Source: Bacteroidota bacterium
GTDB lineage: Bacteria > Bacteroidota > Bacteroidia > Bacteroidales > Prolixibacteraceae
Reading direction: 5' to 3'
NCBI GenBank assembly: GCA_023412195.1
Contig: JAEYNZ010000104.1
Span: 1-62,221 of the forward strand
Length of the DNA stretch: 62,221 nt
A program made the translations under genes and the position numbers. The notes under the pieces are model-generated. The model saw nothing but the letters and a program-made list of their open reading frames with translations, made no database searches and was not told the origin of the DNA. This document shows positions 18,026 through 26,902 of this stretch, one piece after another. Each line of letters begins with the position of its first letter. Position 1 is the first letter of the stretch.

Positions 18026-21000
18026 ATGATTCATTTTTTCAAAACTCAAAGAAATTCAATAATCGCAGTAGAAACCAGGAATGCACTTAATGAAGGTGAC
18101 ATTGAAAAATTAATCTGGTTGTTCTCGGGTGCAGATCACCTTGAACAGGAATCACTGGAAGGATGGTTTATTGGTCCAAGGCGGGAAATGCTGACTCCCT
18201 GGAGTACAAATGCTGTTGAAATTACTCAAAACATGGATATTTCAGGCATTGTAAGGATGGAAGAGTTTTTTATGGTCTTGAATGAAAATATTCCTTTCGA
18301 TCCCATGCTCCAGAGGAAATACCAAAACCTCACTCAACTGATCTTTACAATTGATAAAAAACCTGATCCTATCCTGGATATAGATGATATTGCTGCATAT
18401 AACAGGCAGGAAGGACTTGCATTAAGCAGTGAGGAGATCAAATACCTGAACTCTGTGTCAGAATCTCTGGGAAGGCCTTTAACCGACAGCGAGGTATATG
18501 GTTTTGCCCAGGTAAATTCAGAACATTGCCGTCACAAAATATTCAATGGTACATTTATCATCGACGGTAAAGAAATGGAGTCATCGCTGTTTCAACTGAT
18601 AAAAAGAACTTCTAAGGAAAATCCCAATAAAATTGTTTCCGCATACAAGGATAACTGCTCGTTTGTACAAGGCCCCACAGTGGACCAGTTTGCACCCAAA
18701 ACCCAGGATAAGCCTGACTTTTTCCAAATAAAGGAAATAGATACGGTTCTTTCCATGAAAGCGGAGACCCATAACTTTCCTACTACTGTTGAACCTTTTA
18801 ACGGTGCTTCAACCGGAACGGGTGGTGAAATCCGCGACCGTATGGCCGGCGGAAAGGGAAGTTTTCCTGTGGCAGGAACTGCTGTTTATATGACTTCCTA
18901 CCCTCGCATCGAAACAGAGCGGCCATGGGAGACAGCTACCACACCCCGCGAGTGGCTTTATCAGACTCCTGAGGAAATTCTGATTAAAGCTTCCAATGGT
19001 GCAAGCGATTTCGGAAACAAGTTCGGACAACCGCTTATCACAGGCTCCGTACTTACGTTTGAACATTTTGAAAAGTTCAGAAAATACGGGTACGACAAGG
19101 TGATCATGTTAGCCGGAGGTATTGGATTTGCAAATAAAACTGACAGCCTGAAGGGAGAACCTGAGAAGGGCGATAAAGTTATTTTGCTGGGAGGCGACAA
19201 TTACCGGATAGGTATGGGGGGAGGAGCTGTTTCCTCTGTTGCAACCGGGCATTTTGAAAATTCGATCGAGCTGAATGCAGTGCAGCGTGCCAACCCGGAA
19301 ATGCAAAAAAGAGTATATAACGCCATCCGTGCACTGGCTGAATCAGATGATAATCCGGTTGTATCTATTCATGATCATGGCGCAGGAGGACACTTAAACT
19401 GCCTTTCCGAACTCGTGGAAACAACCGGCGGTAAAATTGATACTGCGCGTCTGCCAGTTGGCGATCCCACGCTGTCGCAAAAGGAAATCATAGGAAATGA
19501 ATCACAGGAACGGATGGGACTTGTCCTGAAACCTGAACATGTTGACTGGCTGCGCAGGGTTGCCGAACGTGAGCGCGCTCCTTTGTATGAAATTGGCGAA
19601 ACAACAGGTGACATGCAGTTTACTTTCGAAAATTCTGCTACCGGCGAAAAACCAATTAACTGGCAACTGGGGTATATGTTTGGAAACCCCCCCAAAATGA
19701 TCCTTGAAGATTCAATCATATTTCCTGACTTCGAAGAAATAGATTATGATATGGAGGATTTGCAGTCATACCTGGAACAGGTTATACAGATTGAATCTGT
19801 CGCCTGCAAGGACTGGCTGACAAATAAGGTTGACCGTTCGGTAACCGGAAGAATTGCCAAGCAGCAGGGCGCCGGAAAGCTGCATCTTCCACTCAACAAT
19901 GTGGGGGTTATTGCGCTCGACTACAAAGGCAGGGCAGGAATGGCAACATCCATAGGGCATGCCCCTGTGGCCGGACTGATTGACCCGGGAAACGGATCAG
20001 TTTTGTCCATCGCAGAAGCATTAACAAATATTATTTGGGCTCCGCTGGCGGATGGGATACTGAGCGTATCGCTCAGTGCCAACTGGATGTGGCCGGCTAA
20101 AAATGAAGGTGAAGATGCCCGGATCTACCATGCAGTGGAAGCTGCCAGCGACTTTGCATGCAACCTTGGAATCAATATTCCCACGGGCAAAGACTCAATG
20201 TCTATGACCCAGAAATACAGCGATGAGGTCGTTCTGGCACCGGGTACTGTTATTATTTCTGCTGCTGCTGAGGTCTCAGATGTGAGAAAAGTGGTGGAAC
20301 CTGTTCTTGTAAACGACGAAACAAAAGAACTTCTCTTTGTAGATTTCTCGTTTTGCGATCGTGAAATCGGGGGAAGTGCCTTTGCCCAGATCCGGAATAA
20401 AATAGGAAAAAAAGCACCGGGAGTTACCGATGCTCATAAATTCGTTACTGCTTTTGATACAGTGCAGTGGCTCATCGCGCACGACCTGCTTTTGGCAGGA
20501 CATGACATTGGATCGGGTGGACTGATCGTCACACTTCTCGAAATGTGTTTCAGCAACATCAAAGGGGGAATGAAAGTTGACCTCTCGGGTATTGGTGAAC
20601 CTGATCTTGTAAAGGTACTTTTCAGTGAGAACCCCGGAATTGTCATTCAGTGCGCCGATAATGAAGCTGTGAAAAGGAAGCTGGAAAAGGAGGGAGTGCA
20701 TTTTGTATCCCTTGGTTTTCCTGCTGCACGCCGTAAGATTCAGGTAATTCATTTTGATACTGACATTGAATTTGATATACATTCACTCCGTGATCTGTGG
20801 TTTAAAACGTCATATCTGCTCGACAAAAAGCAAAGCGGAAGAGATCTTGCGCTTGAACGATATAAAAACTATAAGAAGAACGAATACCAGTTCAGCTTCA
20901 ATGATTTCAGCGGAAAGGCTGCTGATTATGGAATCTGTTTAAACCGCAGGGAGCCTTCAGGCATCAAAGCTGCCATCATTCGCGAGAAAGGTGTGAATGG

Positions 21001-21715
21001 TGACCGTGAAATGGCATACGCACTTTACCTGTCGGGGATGGATGTCAGAGATGTTCACATGACTGACCTCATAGCAGGCCGGGAAACTCTTGAGGATCTA
21101 AACCTGATCGTTTTTGTGGGAGGTTTCTCTAATTCCGATGTGCTGGGATCAGCCAAAGGATGGGCCGGTGCCTTTAAATACAATGAAAAGGCACGGATCG
21201 CACTCGACAATTTCTACAGCCGCTCCGATACCCTTAGTCTGGGTGTATGCAATGGCTGCCAGTTAATGGTTGAACTGGGTCTGGTTTATCCGGAACATGA
21301 CATTAAGCCCCAGATGCTCCATAATGAATCCAATAAATTTGAGTCTGCATTTGTAAATGTTGACATCCTGGAAAATCATTCAGTTATGCTTGAAAATATG
21401 GCGGGAATGAAGCTGGGAATCTGGATCGCTCATGGCGAAGGGAAATTCAACCTTCCGTACAATGAAACGGAATACCACATCCCTGTGAAGTACAGCAATG
21501 ATTATTATCCTGCCAATCCAAATGGATCTCATTATGCTACTGCAGCCATTTGTTCTGACGACGGACGCCACCTTGCCATTATGCCTCACCTTGAAAGATC
21601 ATTTGCCCCCTGGCAATGGGCTTATTATCCTGCCGAAAGGAAAATGGAAGATGTTGCTCCATGGATTATGGCATTTGTGAATGCCAGGAACTGGATAGCA
21701 AGTAAATTCCGATAG
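18026..21715 (+). CDS. purL: Phosphoribosylformylglycinamidine synthase
   Basis: A 1229-residue large-form PurL in which synthetase and glutaminase are fused. The central part carries NSEHCRHKIF and KAETHNFPT signatures of FGAM synthetase and glycine-rich ATP-binding segments. The C-terminal 260 residues are a class I glutamine amidotransferase with nucleophile Cys in LGVCNGCQLM and a late conserved HLERSFAPWQW. It converts FGAR, glutamine and ATP to FGAM in purine biosynthesis. Length is slightly below the E. coli enzyme and normal for Bacteroidota. It is monocistronic, with a strong terminator after it. Confidence 0.97.
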   Translation: MIHFFKTQRNSIIAVETRNALNEGDIEKLIWLFSGADHLEQESLEGWFIGPRREMLTPWSTNAVEITQNMDISGIVRMEEFFMVLNENIPFDPMLQRKYQNLTQLIFTIDKKPDPILDIDDIAAYNRQEGLALSSEEIKYLNSVSESLGRPLTDSEVYGFAQVNSEHCRHKIFNGTFIIDGKEMESSLFQLIKRTSKENPNKIVSAYKDNCSFVQGPTVDQFAPKTQDKPDFFQIKEIDTVLSMKAETHNFPTTVEPFNGASTGTGGEIRDRMAGGKGSFPVAGTAVYMTSYPRIETERPWETATTPREWLYQTPEEILIKASNGASDFGNKFGQPLITGSVLTFEHFEKFRKYGYDKVIMLAGGIGFANKTDSLKGEPEKGDKVILLGGDNYRIGMGGGAVSSVATGHFENSIELNAVQRANPEMQKRVYNAIRALAESDDNPVVSIHDHGAGGHLNCLSELVETTGGKIDTARLPVGDPTLSQKEIIGNESQERMGLVLKPEHVDWLRRVAERERAPLYEIGETTGDMQFTFENSATGEKPINWQLGYMFGNPPKMILEDSIIFPDFEEIDYDMEDLQSYLEQVIQIESVACKDWLTNKVDRSVTGRIAKQQGAGKLHLPLNNVGVIALDYKGRAGMATSIGHAPVAGLIDPGNGSVLSIAEALTNIIWAPLADGILSVSLSANWMWPAKNEGEDARIYHAVEAASDFACNLGINIPTGKDSMSMTQKYSDEVVLAPGTVIISAAAEVSDVRKVVEPVLVNDETKELLFVDFSFCDREIGGSAFAQIRNKIGKKAPGVTDAHKFVTAFDTVQWLIAHDLLLAGHDIGSGGLIVTLLEMCFSNIKGGMKVDLSGIGEPDLVKVLFSENPGIVIQCADNEAVKRKLEKEGVHFVSLGFPAARRKIQVIHFDTDIEFDIHSLRDLWFKTSYLLDKKQSGRDLALERYKNYKKNEYQFSFNDFSGKAADYGICLNRREPSGIKAAIIREKGVNGDREMAYALYLSGMDVRDVHMTDLIAGRETLEDLNLIVFVGGFSNSDVLGSAKGWAGAFKYNEKARIALDNFYSRSDTLSLGVCNGCQLMVELGLVYPEHDIKPQMLHNESNKFESAFVNVDILENHSVMLENMAGMKLGIWIAHGEGKFNLPYNETEYHIPVKYSNDYYPANPNGSHYATAAICSDDGRHLAIMPHLERSFAPWQWAYYPAERKMEDVAPWIMAFVNARNWIASKFR

Positions 21716-21730
21716 AAATTAAAACTTTCA

Positions 21731-21767
21731 AAAAAAACCGCATTTTGTAAAAGATGCGGTTTTTTTA
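21731..21767 (+). terminator. Bidirectional terminator between purL and the DJ-1 gene
   Basis: AAAAAACCGCAT (21732-21743) pairs perfectly with ATGCGGTTTTTT (21754-21765) around a ten-base loop. T-runs on both strands allow it to serve purL and the convergent DJ-1/PfpI gene. Confidence 0.9.
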
Positions 21768-21807
21768 TAATGTGGCAAATACATTTTCTTTATAATGAAA
21801 GCGCTGT

Positions 21808-22362
21808 TCAAGTCTCCGCTATCATTTTTCCTGCAATCTCATCTGCCAGTTCTTTACTCTCCAGTACTTCTACAATTTTTAGTGCAAACTGGATAGCAAC
21901 GCCTGCACCTTTTCCTGTTATGATATTTTCGGAAATTTCAACAGCTGCTCCTGTAACATTTGCACCGGCAAGCTGATCTTCATATCCGGGATAACAGGTG
22001 GCTTTCCTGTTGTTTAATATACCAAGGGACCCAAATACAATTGGAGCTGCACAAATGGCTGCAAGATGCTTACCCTGCTGGTGAAATCGCAGAATATGTT
22101 GTCCAAGTTTTTCATGCTTCTTAAGATTCTTTGCCCCGGGCATCCCACCAGGGAGTACAATCATCTCTACGTTGTCAAAATCGATATCTTCCAGGAGAAT
22201 GTCGGCTTTGATTGTTATATTATGTGACCCGGTTACCTCTTCGTTTCCTGTTACTGAGACAATCTGTGTATCAATACTGGCTCTGCGCAAAACATCAATG
22301 ATGCACACTGCTTCAATTTCCTCAAAACCATCCGCAAGATGGACTGCAACTGTTTTATTCAT
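21808..22362 (-). CDS. DJ-1/PfpI-family protein (YajL/ThiJ type)
   Basis: A 184-residue protein from the ATG at 22362, chosen because the family's first strand (KTVAVHLADGFEEIE) begins there. The nucleophile-elbow cysteine is Cys104 in AAICAAP, and a conserved glutamate lies at residues 14-17. This matches the DJ-1 subgroup rather than PfpI proteases. Members are reported as glyoxalase/deglycase-like or redox chaperones; the precise activity is debated. The T-rich hairpin shared with purL is its terminator. Confidence 0.9.
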   Translation of the reverse strand: MNKTVAVHLADGFEEIEAVCIIDVLRRASIDTQIVSVTGNEEVTGSHNITIKADILLEDIDFDNVEMIVLPGGMPGAKNLKKHEKLGQHILRFHQQGKHLAAICAAPIVFGSLGILNNRKATCYPGYEDQLAGANVTGAAVEISENIITGKGAGVAIQFALKIVEVLESKELADEIAGKMIAET

Positions 22363-22503
22363 TTTCTTAATCCTTTTTTCTACCGGCAATTTAATAACAA
22401 TTCCCTTTAAAATATAGTTCGTACATCATGAATTTCAATGATTTCCTCCAGGTTAAACTCCATATAAATTCACTTTTAATTCAATGTAAAGTCAATTATT
22501 ATC

Positions 22504-22558
22504 GAATTTATATTGAATTTACACTGAATTTGTATTGAATTTACACTGAGTTTGGTCT
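22504..22558. repeat. Short tandem repeat, 11-bp unit in a 22-bp pattern
   Basis: Five consecutive 11-base units start at 22504. The first four are GAATTTATATT, GAATTTACACT, GAATTTGTATT and GAATTTACACT; the fifth, GAGTTTGGTCT, is degenerate. Alternating units are the most alike, so the effective period is 22 bp, about two helical turns. It lies about 140 bp upstream of the DJ-1 gene. Confidence 0.8.
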
Positions 22559-22666
22559 GGAGATGGTTACAACTTACGCTTTATATTTAACCTTCACTGC
22601 ACATGATTATGGCCACCTAAAGCATGATGAAGTTCGTTCAATAAATAAGTGTCACATTCGGGCAAT

Positions 22667-22700
22667 AAAAAAGAGGCGTCATTTTGATGCCTCTTTTTTA
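22667..22700 (-). terminator. Terminator of the ECF sigma factor gene
   Basis: AAAAAAGAGGCGTCA and TGATGCCTCTTTTTT pair around a three-base loop with one G-U pair. On the minus strand the hairpin is followed by TTTTTTATT, 18 bases after the sigma gene stop. Confidence 0.88.
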
Positions 22701-22717
22701 AAACGGATAATCAAGCA

Positions 22718-23227
22718 TTAATTGTTTGAATATTCGCTTAAAGATTTTTCCAGTTTTTTCCGGGTAAAGAAAATCCGGCTTTTAACTGTTCCAAGAGGTA
22801 AATTTAACTCTTCTGCAATTTCCTTGTACTTGTAACCATCAAGAAACATGGTGAACGGGATTCTGTATTCATCTTCCAAAGATTCGATGCTCTGGTGAAT
22901 CTCCTGGGTACTGTAAAATGAATCGGGTGCAGGATAAACTTTATCCCTGGAGAACAACAAGTGGAAATCATTGTTAGAATCATCAAACGTGTTGCGTGTT
23001 TTAACGTTCCTTCTGTAGTCATTGATAAACGTGTTTTTCATGATCGTGTAGATCCAGGCTTTAAAGTTCGTGTTCTGCGTGAATTTATCACGATAAGTCA
23101 GGGCTTTCAGCATGGTCTCCTGCAGGAGGTCGTCGGCCCTTTCCGAATCGGAAGTTAAACTTAAAGCATAGTAATGCAGTTTGTCTTTTAAACTGAGAAG
23201 TGCGTTGTTAAATTGAATCTGAGTCAT
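22718..23227 (-). CDS. ECF-type RNA polymerase sigma factor
   Basis: A 169-residue sigma-70 family protein with only regions 2 and 4. Region 2 includes DDLLQETMLKALTYRDKF near residues 32-49. Region 4 includes the helix-turn-helix YKEIAEELNLPLGTVKSRIFFTRKKL near the C-terminus. No anti-sigma gene lies next to it, unlike FecI/FecR pairs. A TATTTTTG element sits 41 bases upstream. It is divergent from the TonB-dependent receptor, which may or may not be a target. Confidence 0.93.
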   Translation of the reverse strand: MTQIQFNNALLSLKDKLHYYALSLTSDSERADDLLQETMLKALTYRDKFTQNTNFKAWIYTIMKNTFINDYRRNVKTRNTFDDSNNDFHLLFSRDKVYPAPDSFYSTQEIHQSIESLEDEYRIPFTMFLDGYKYKEIAEELNLPLGTVKSRIFFTRKKLEKSLSEYSNN

Positions 23228-23267
23228 GGCGCTTTTTATTTGAATTTGTTATTATTACGTTTTTCAG

Positions 23268-23275
23268 CAAAAATA
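23268..23275 (-). promoter_or_regulatory. Candidate -7 element (TATTTTTG) of the ECF sigma gene
   Basis: The minus strand reads TATTTTTG, an exact TAnnTTTG match, and would give a leader of about 35 bases. This suggests transcription by the housekeeping sigma factor rather than purely by itself. Confidence 0.4.
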
Positions 23276-23642
23276 TCGTTCCTTATTCACATTTTAAAGA
23301 TTTAAAACTCTTTTGTTGTTCGTATTTTTCTATCGCTGATAAATTGGATTTATGTTCCTAATTATTAAATGATAGTTATAGCCGAACAGGGATAGTCTTA
23401 TTATAAATCTGTGCCGAAAATTTTATGCTTTATGTAAAGTGTTTAAAGTGAACACCCTGTGTTTGATCCTTAGGTGTGGAACTACAACAAAATGACCATT
23501 AGTTGTGGTATTAAATACACACTTTTGTCCTCAATTTCCCCATGTGAAGCTTCTTCCTCCTGTTGTTCGGTTCATGTCTTACCTGAATGTTATTCATTTG
23601 TGAACTGTTAACGATCGCTGCAAAAGAAAAGGATGATTGGTT

Positions 23643-23650
23643 TATATTTG
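23643..23650 (+). promoter_or_regulatory. Candidate -7 element (TATATTTG) of the TonB receptor
   Basis: TATATTTG fits TAnnTTTG and lies 18 bases before the ATG at 23668. It falls inside the longer reading frame that starts at 23587, which supports the shorter start. Confidence 0.45.
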
Positions 23651-23667
23651 CATTTCATTTATACAAT

Positions 23668-25713
23668 ATGCATCATTTGACAGCCAGTTTAAGGAATCAC
23701 GAATTGCTGATATTCAGGAAGTGGGGAAGGAAACGTTATTCTCTTTTTTCAGTTCTTGGCAAACTTCTGAAAATTTCAGTTTTATCTGTTGCTTACCTGG
23801 TATCAGTGCCGGTTGTTTGTGTTTCTTCTGAACCCGACACCACAGGAGTAAGGATGCAGGTAGATCTGGAAGAAGTTGAAGTTTCGGCATCAAGGGTACC
23901 GCTACTTTATTCCCGGATTGCCCGTGTAGTTACGGTTATAGACCGGGCTGAAATTGAGCGGGCACCGGCCGGAAATGTCCAGGACCTGCTTGAATACGTG
24001 GCAGGAATAGACATCCGGCAGAGAGGTGCTGAAGGCGTACAGGCTGACATCAGCATCCGCGGCGGCAGTTTTGATCAGACAATGATCCTTCTGAATGGCA
24101 TTAATATCACGGATCCCCAAACAGGTCACCATAATCTGAATCTTCCCGTTAGTCTTGCACAAATTGAAAGAATAGAAATTCTTGAAGGACCGGCTGCCCG
24201 TGCGTACGGACCCAATGCCTTTTCGGGTGCTGTTAATATCATTACAAAACAACCGGGCGAAAATTCTGTGTCAGCACATATAGGTGCCGGCAGCTTCGGA
24301 TTTTTAAATACAGATATTGCAGGCAGTTTCATCACAGGCAAGATGGGGCATATGGTGGCTGGCAGTCGCAGCAGTTCCGATGGTTATACTTCAAATACTG
24401 ATTTCGTTTCCCGGGGCATGTTTTATTCAGGTGAAGCGGGTATGGATGCCGGGAAATTGCAAATGCAGGGTGGAATTTCAGGGAAAGGGTTTGGCGCCAA
24501 TAGTTTCTATACGCCGGTTTATCCAAACCAGTATGAACAGGTACAGACCATTTTTTCATCCATCAAATTTTCTTCTGCATCAAAACTGAACCTTACACCT
24601 GCCATATACTGGCGGCAACATACCGATGAATTTCAACTTTTCAGGGATAATCCTGCTGCATGGTACAGTGGACACAATTATCACCGTACCGGGGTGTGGG
24701 GAACCAACCTGAATTCCTGGTTTCTGTGGGGTGCAGGAAAGTCCTCATTTGGTGCTTCATACCGTTCAGAGCATATTATTAGCAATGTACTTGGGGAACC
24801 ACTTGAAGAACCTGTAGAGATCAAAAACAAAGATGGCTTTTATACCCATTCTAAAAACCGGAGGCTCCTTTCACTTTTTTTTGAGCATGTAATCCAGTAT
24901 AATCATTTCTTTTTAACTGCCGGGATGATGGGAAATCACATATCAGATCACCAGGGTGGTATGAATTTCTTTCCCGGTATCGATATCAGTTACAATCTTT
25001 CCCCTGCAGTAAAACTTGTTGCCTCCGTTAACAGTTCAATGCGCATGCCCACCTTTACAGATTTGTATTATGTGGGGCCGGTGAATGTCGGGAATTCAGA
25101 TCTTGAACCTGAAAAATCCATATCGGGTGAGGGTGGCATTAAATGGGCAACCCCACATTTTTCGGGAATGATGATTTATTATCAGCGAAAGGGAACAAAC
25201 CTTATCGACTGGGTAAAAGCGGAAGGGGACGAGAAATGGCGCCCCATGAACCACACTGAAATTACCAGTGCAGGCACAGAGTTTAATATGAACTGGTTTC
25301 CGGCTGTTCAGTTACACAGGAGCCTGCCCGACAGAATCCAGGTTTCATATTTTTATAACCGGCAGAATAAAACAGAAAGCAATTTTGTTTCATATTATGT
25401 GCTCGATAATCTTCGTCACAAACTGGTTTTATCGGTAAACAAAAGTCTATTTAGAAACCTTACAGTCGATTTAAAGATGATCTACCAGGACAGGAACGGG
25501 AGTTTCAGCCTGTATGAACACGGAAGCTATGCAGTTGAAACACCGTATAAGCCTTTTTGGATGGCTGATCTAAAAGCATCATATAAAATAAAGCATCTTC
25601 AAACATATGTCAGTGTATCAAATTTATTAAACAATGAATATTATGATCTTGGAAACGTAGTACAACCGGGAAGATGGATCAAAGGGGGAATCAGTTATGA
25701 TTTGAACTTTTAG
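23668..25713 (+). CDS. TonB-dependent outer-membrane receptor
   Basis: A 681-residue protein from the ATG at 23668 (an upstream ATG at 23587 would add 27 residues but precedes the promoter-like element). A basic N-terminus and hydrophobic segment form the signal peptide. The plug domain follows, with LEEVEVSASRVP near its start, a DISIRGGSFDQTMILLNGI core and RIEILEGPAARAYGPNAFSG. A beta-barrel then runs to the C-terminal aromatic strand. The plug resembles BtuB-like receptors, but there is no vitamin B12 gene or riboswitch, so the ligand is unknown. There is no SusD partner, so it is not a Sus-type glycan system. Confidence 0.92.
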   Translation: MHHLTASLRNHELLIFRKWGRKRYSLFSVLGKLLKISVLSVAYLVSVPVVCVSSEPDTTGVRMQVDLEEVEVSASRVPLLYSRIARVVTVIDRAEIERAPAGNVQDLLEYVAGIDIRQRGAEGVQADISIRGGSFDQTMILLNGINITDPQTGHHNLNLPVSLAQIERIEILEGPAARAYGPNAFSGAVNIITKQPGENSVSAHIGAGSFGFLNTDIAGSFITGKMGHMVAGSRSSSDGYTSNTDFVSRGMFYSGEAGMDAGKLQMQGGISGKGFGANSFYTPVYPNQYEQVQTIFSSIKFSSASKLNLTPAIYWRQHTDEFQLFRDNPAAWYSGHNYHRTGVWGTNLNSWFLWGAGKSSFGASYRSEHIISNVLGEPLEEPVEIKNKDGFYTHSKNRRLLSLFFEHVIQYNHFFLTAGMMGNHISDHQGGMNFFPGIDISYNLSPAVKLVASVNSSMRMPTFTDLYYVGPVNVGNSDLEPEKSISGEGGIKWATPHFSGMMIYYQRKGTNLIDWVKAEGDEKWRPMNHTEITSAGTEFNMNWFPAVQLHRSLPDRIQVSYFYNRQNKTESNFVSYYVLDNLRHKLVLSVNKSLFRNLTVDLKMIYQDRNGSFSLYEHGSYAVETPYKPFWMADLKASYKIKHLQTYVSVSNLLNNEYYDLGNVVQPGRWIKGGISYDLNF

Positions 25714-25766
25714 TCCAACTTCTTTATTCAGGTTTTCAAAAGTTGTATATTCGCAAAAAAAAGAAC

Positions 25767-26237
25767 ATGTTAAAAGGAATATTAGCCATTTCAGGGCATC
25801 AGGGTTTGTTTAAGCACGTAGCGGAGTCGAAGAATCACATTATTGTGGAGTCGCTTGATTCAGGGAAAAGGATGCCGGTTTACTCATCGTCAAAAGTTTC
25901 TGCGCTTGAGGATATTGCAATTTATACCGACACTGCCGATGTACCTCTCAGGGACGTTTTTAAGTCGATTGCTGAAAAGGAAGAGGGTGGTGAAGCCATC
26001 AGTCATAAATCAACAAATGACCAGTTGAAGGCCTATTTTGCAGAAGTGCTTCCAGAATATGATAAAGACAGGGTTTATGTGTCGGATATAAGAAAAGTGA
26101 TCTTGTGGTACAATATTCTTTGTGAAAAGGAACTTCTTGATTTTACTGAAGAGGAAGAAGAAAAAGGCACAGAGGAAGAACAGGTACAGGATCAGCCGAA
26201 GGATGAGGAAGCTTCAGAACAGGATGATCTGATTTAA
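25767..26237 (+). CDS. DUF5606 domain-containing protein
   Basis: A 156-residue protein from the ATG at 25767 (MLKGILAISGHQGLFK), the usual family start; an ATG 24 bases upstream adds only basic residues. The N-terminal 120 residues are the conserved DUF5606 region found across Bacteroidota. The last 30 residues are a very acidic tail rich in Glu and Asp. Function is not known. The 3' end overlaps the convergent exonuclease gene by 24 bases. Confidence 0.85.
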   Translation: MLKGILAISGHQGLFKHVAESKNHIIVESLDSGKRMPVYSSSKVSALEDIAIYTDTADVPLRDVFKSIAEKEEGGEAISHKSTNDQLKAYFAEVLPEYDKDRVYVSDIRKVILWYNILCEKELLDFTEEEEEKGTEEEQVQDQPKDEEASEQDDLI

Positions 26238-26753
26238 AGCATCCATCTTGTTTTTTTGCTCATTTGCCTTCATCAGAATTTCGAAGAGTTTTACAGTGGC
26301 AAGTGCATCGCCTGCAGCACGGTGCCTGCCATTGATTTCAATACCTATTTCATTGCAGATTTTTCCAAGGGAGTAGGATTTGTGCCCGGGGAGCAGTTTT
26401 CGTGCTAGTTTTACCGTGCATAATGTTTTACGGATGTAATCATATCCAAGACGGTTGTATTCTTCCTGAATGAAACGATAGTCGAATAAAACATTATGTG
26501 CAACGAATGTTCTGCCTGCTGTCATTTCTACCACCTTTTTGGCTATCTCATAAAACCGGGGTGCAGTTTTTACCATTTCATTTGAGATTCCGGTTAGTTT
26601 TGTAATAAAATAAGGAATATCTGTTTCTGGCTTCACCAGGGAGGAAAATGAACCTGTTAATTCAAATCCATTGTGCTGGTAAATGGCAATTTCAGTGATT
26701 TGGCCATATTTATGGTTGTTTCCGGTTGTTTCTATATCAATTATGGCAAACAA
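26214..26753 (-). CDS. DnaQ-like 3'-5' exonuclease domain protein
   Basis: A 179-residue DEDDh exonuclease. The catalytic motifs are DIETTG at residues 4-9 (Exo I), HNVLFDYRF in the middle (Exo II) and HRAAGDA later (Exo III, His and Asp). It resembles the stand-alone epsilon-like domain of DNA polymerase III or the nuclease part of UvrC-like fusions, but has no polymerase or GIY-YIG part. A role in DNA repair or RNA trimming is possible. Confidence 0.9.
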   Translation of the reverse strand: MFAIIDIETTGNNHKYGQITEIAIYQHNGFELTGSFSSLVKPETDIPYFITKLTGISNEMVKTAPRFYEIAKKVVEMTAGRTFVAHNVLFDYRFIQEEYNRLGYDYIRKTLCTVKLARKLLPGHKSYSLGKICNEIGIEINGRHRAAGDALATVKLFEILMKANEQKNKMDALNQIILF

Positions 26754-26789
26754 AATTTCTTTTTTTTTATGATTTTATAAAGAAATGTA

Positions 26790-26797
26790 TATTTTTG
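26790..26797 (+). promoter_or_regulatory. Candidate -7 element (TATTTTTG) upstream of the OmpA-family gene
   Basis: TATTTTTG matches TAnnTTTG and would give a leader of about 100 bases before the ATG at 26903. Long leaders are common for abundant outer-membrane proteins, but this is inference. Confidence 0.35.
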
Positions 26798-26902
26798 TTA
26801 ACGAAAATGATGTTAACTTGAATTTATATCTATTAGCAGCGTTTTAAACGGTAAAGAGAATAATTATTTATTGCCGATAAAAATCTAAAAAAATTGAGAA
26901 TT

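Larger units (their letters stand above)
22363..22717. other. Intergenic region with tandem repeats and a terminator
   Basis: This 355-base AT-rich stretch contains the 11/22-bp tandem repeats at 22504-22558 and the sigma-factor terminator at 22667-22700. It also contains an 18-codon minus-strand ORF (22407-22463, MEFNLEEIIEIHDVRTIF) of doubtful coding value. No other gene is seen. Confidence 0.6.
23228..23667. other. Divergent intergenic region between sigma factor and TonB receptor
   Basis: These 440 bases carry two candidate -7 elements facing outward (23268-23275 minus and 23643-23650 plus). I looked for a cobalamin riboswitch or other structured leader and saw none. No coding ORF is supported. 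Confidence 0.5.

Noticed and set aside
22407..22463. 18-codon ORF before the DJ-1 gene as a leader peptide
   Set aside because: No attenuator-like hairpins or repeated codons accompany it, so coding is unsupported.
23400..23667. Cobalamin riboswitch before the BtuB-like receptor
   Set aside because: No conserved B12-box-like segment could be found in the leader region.
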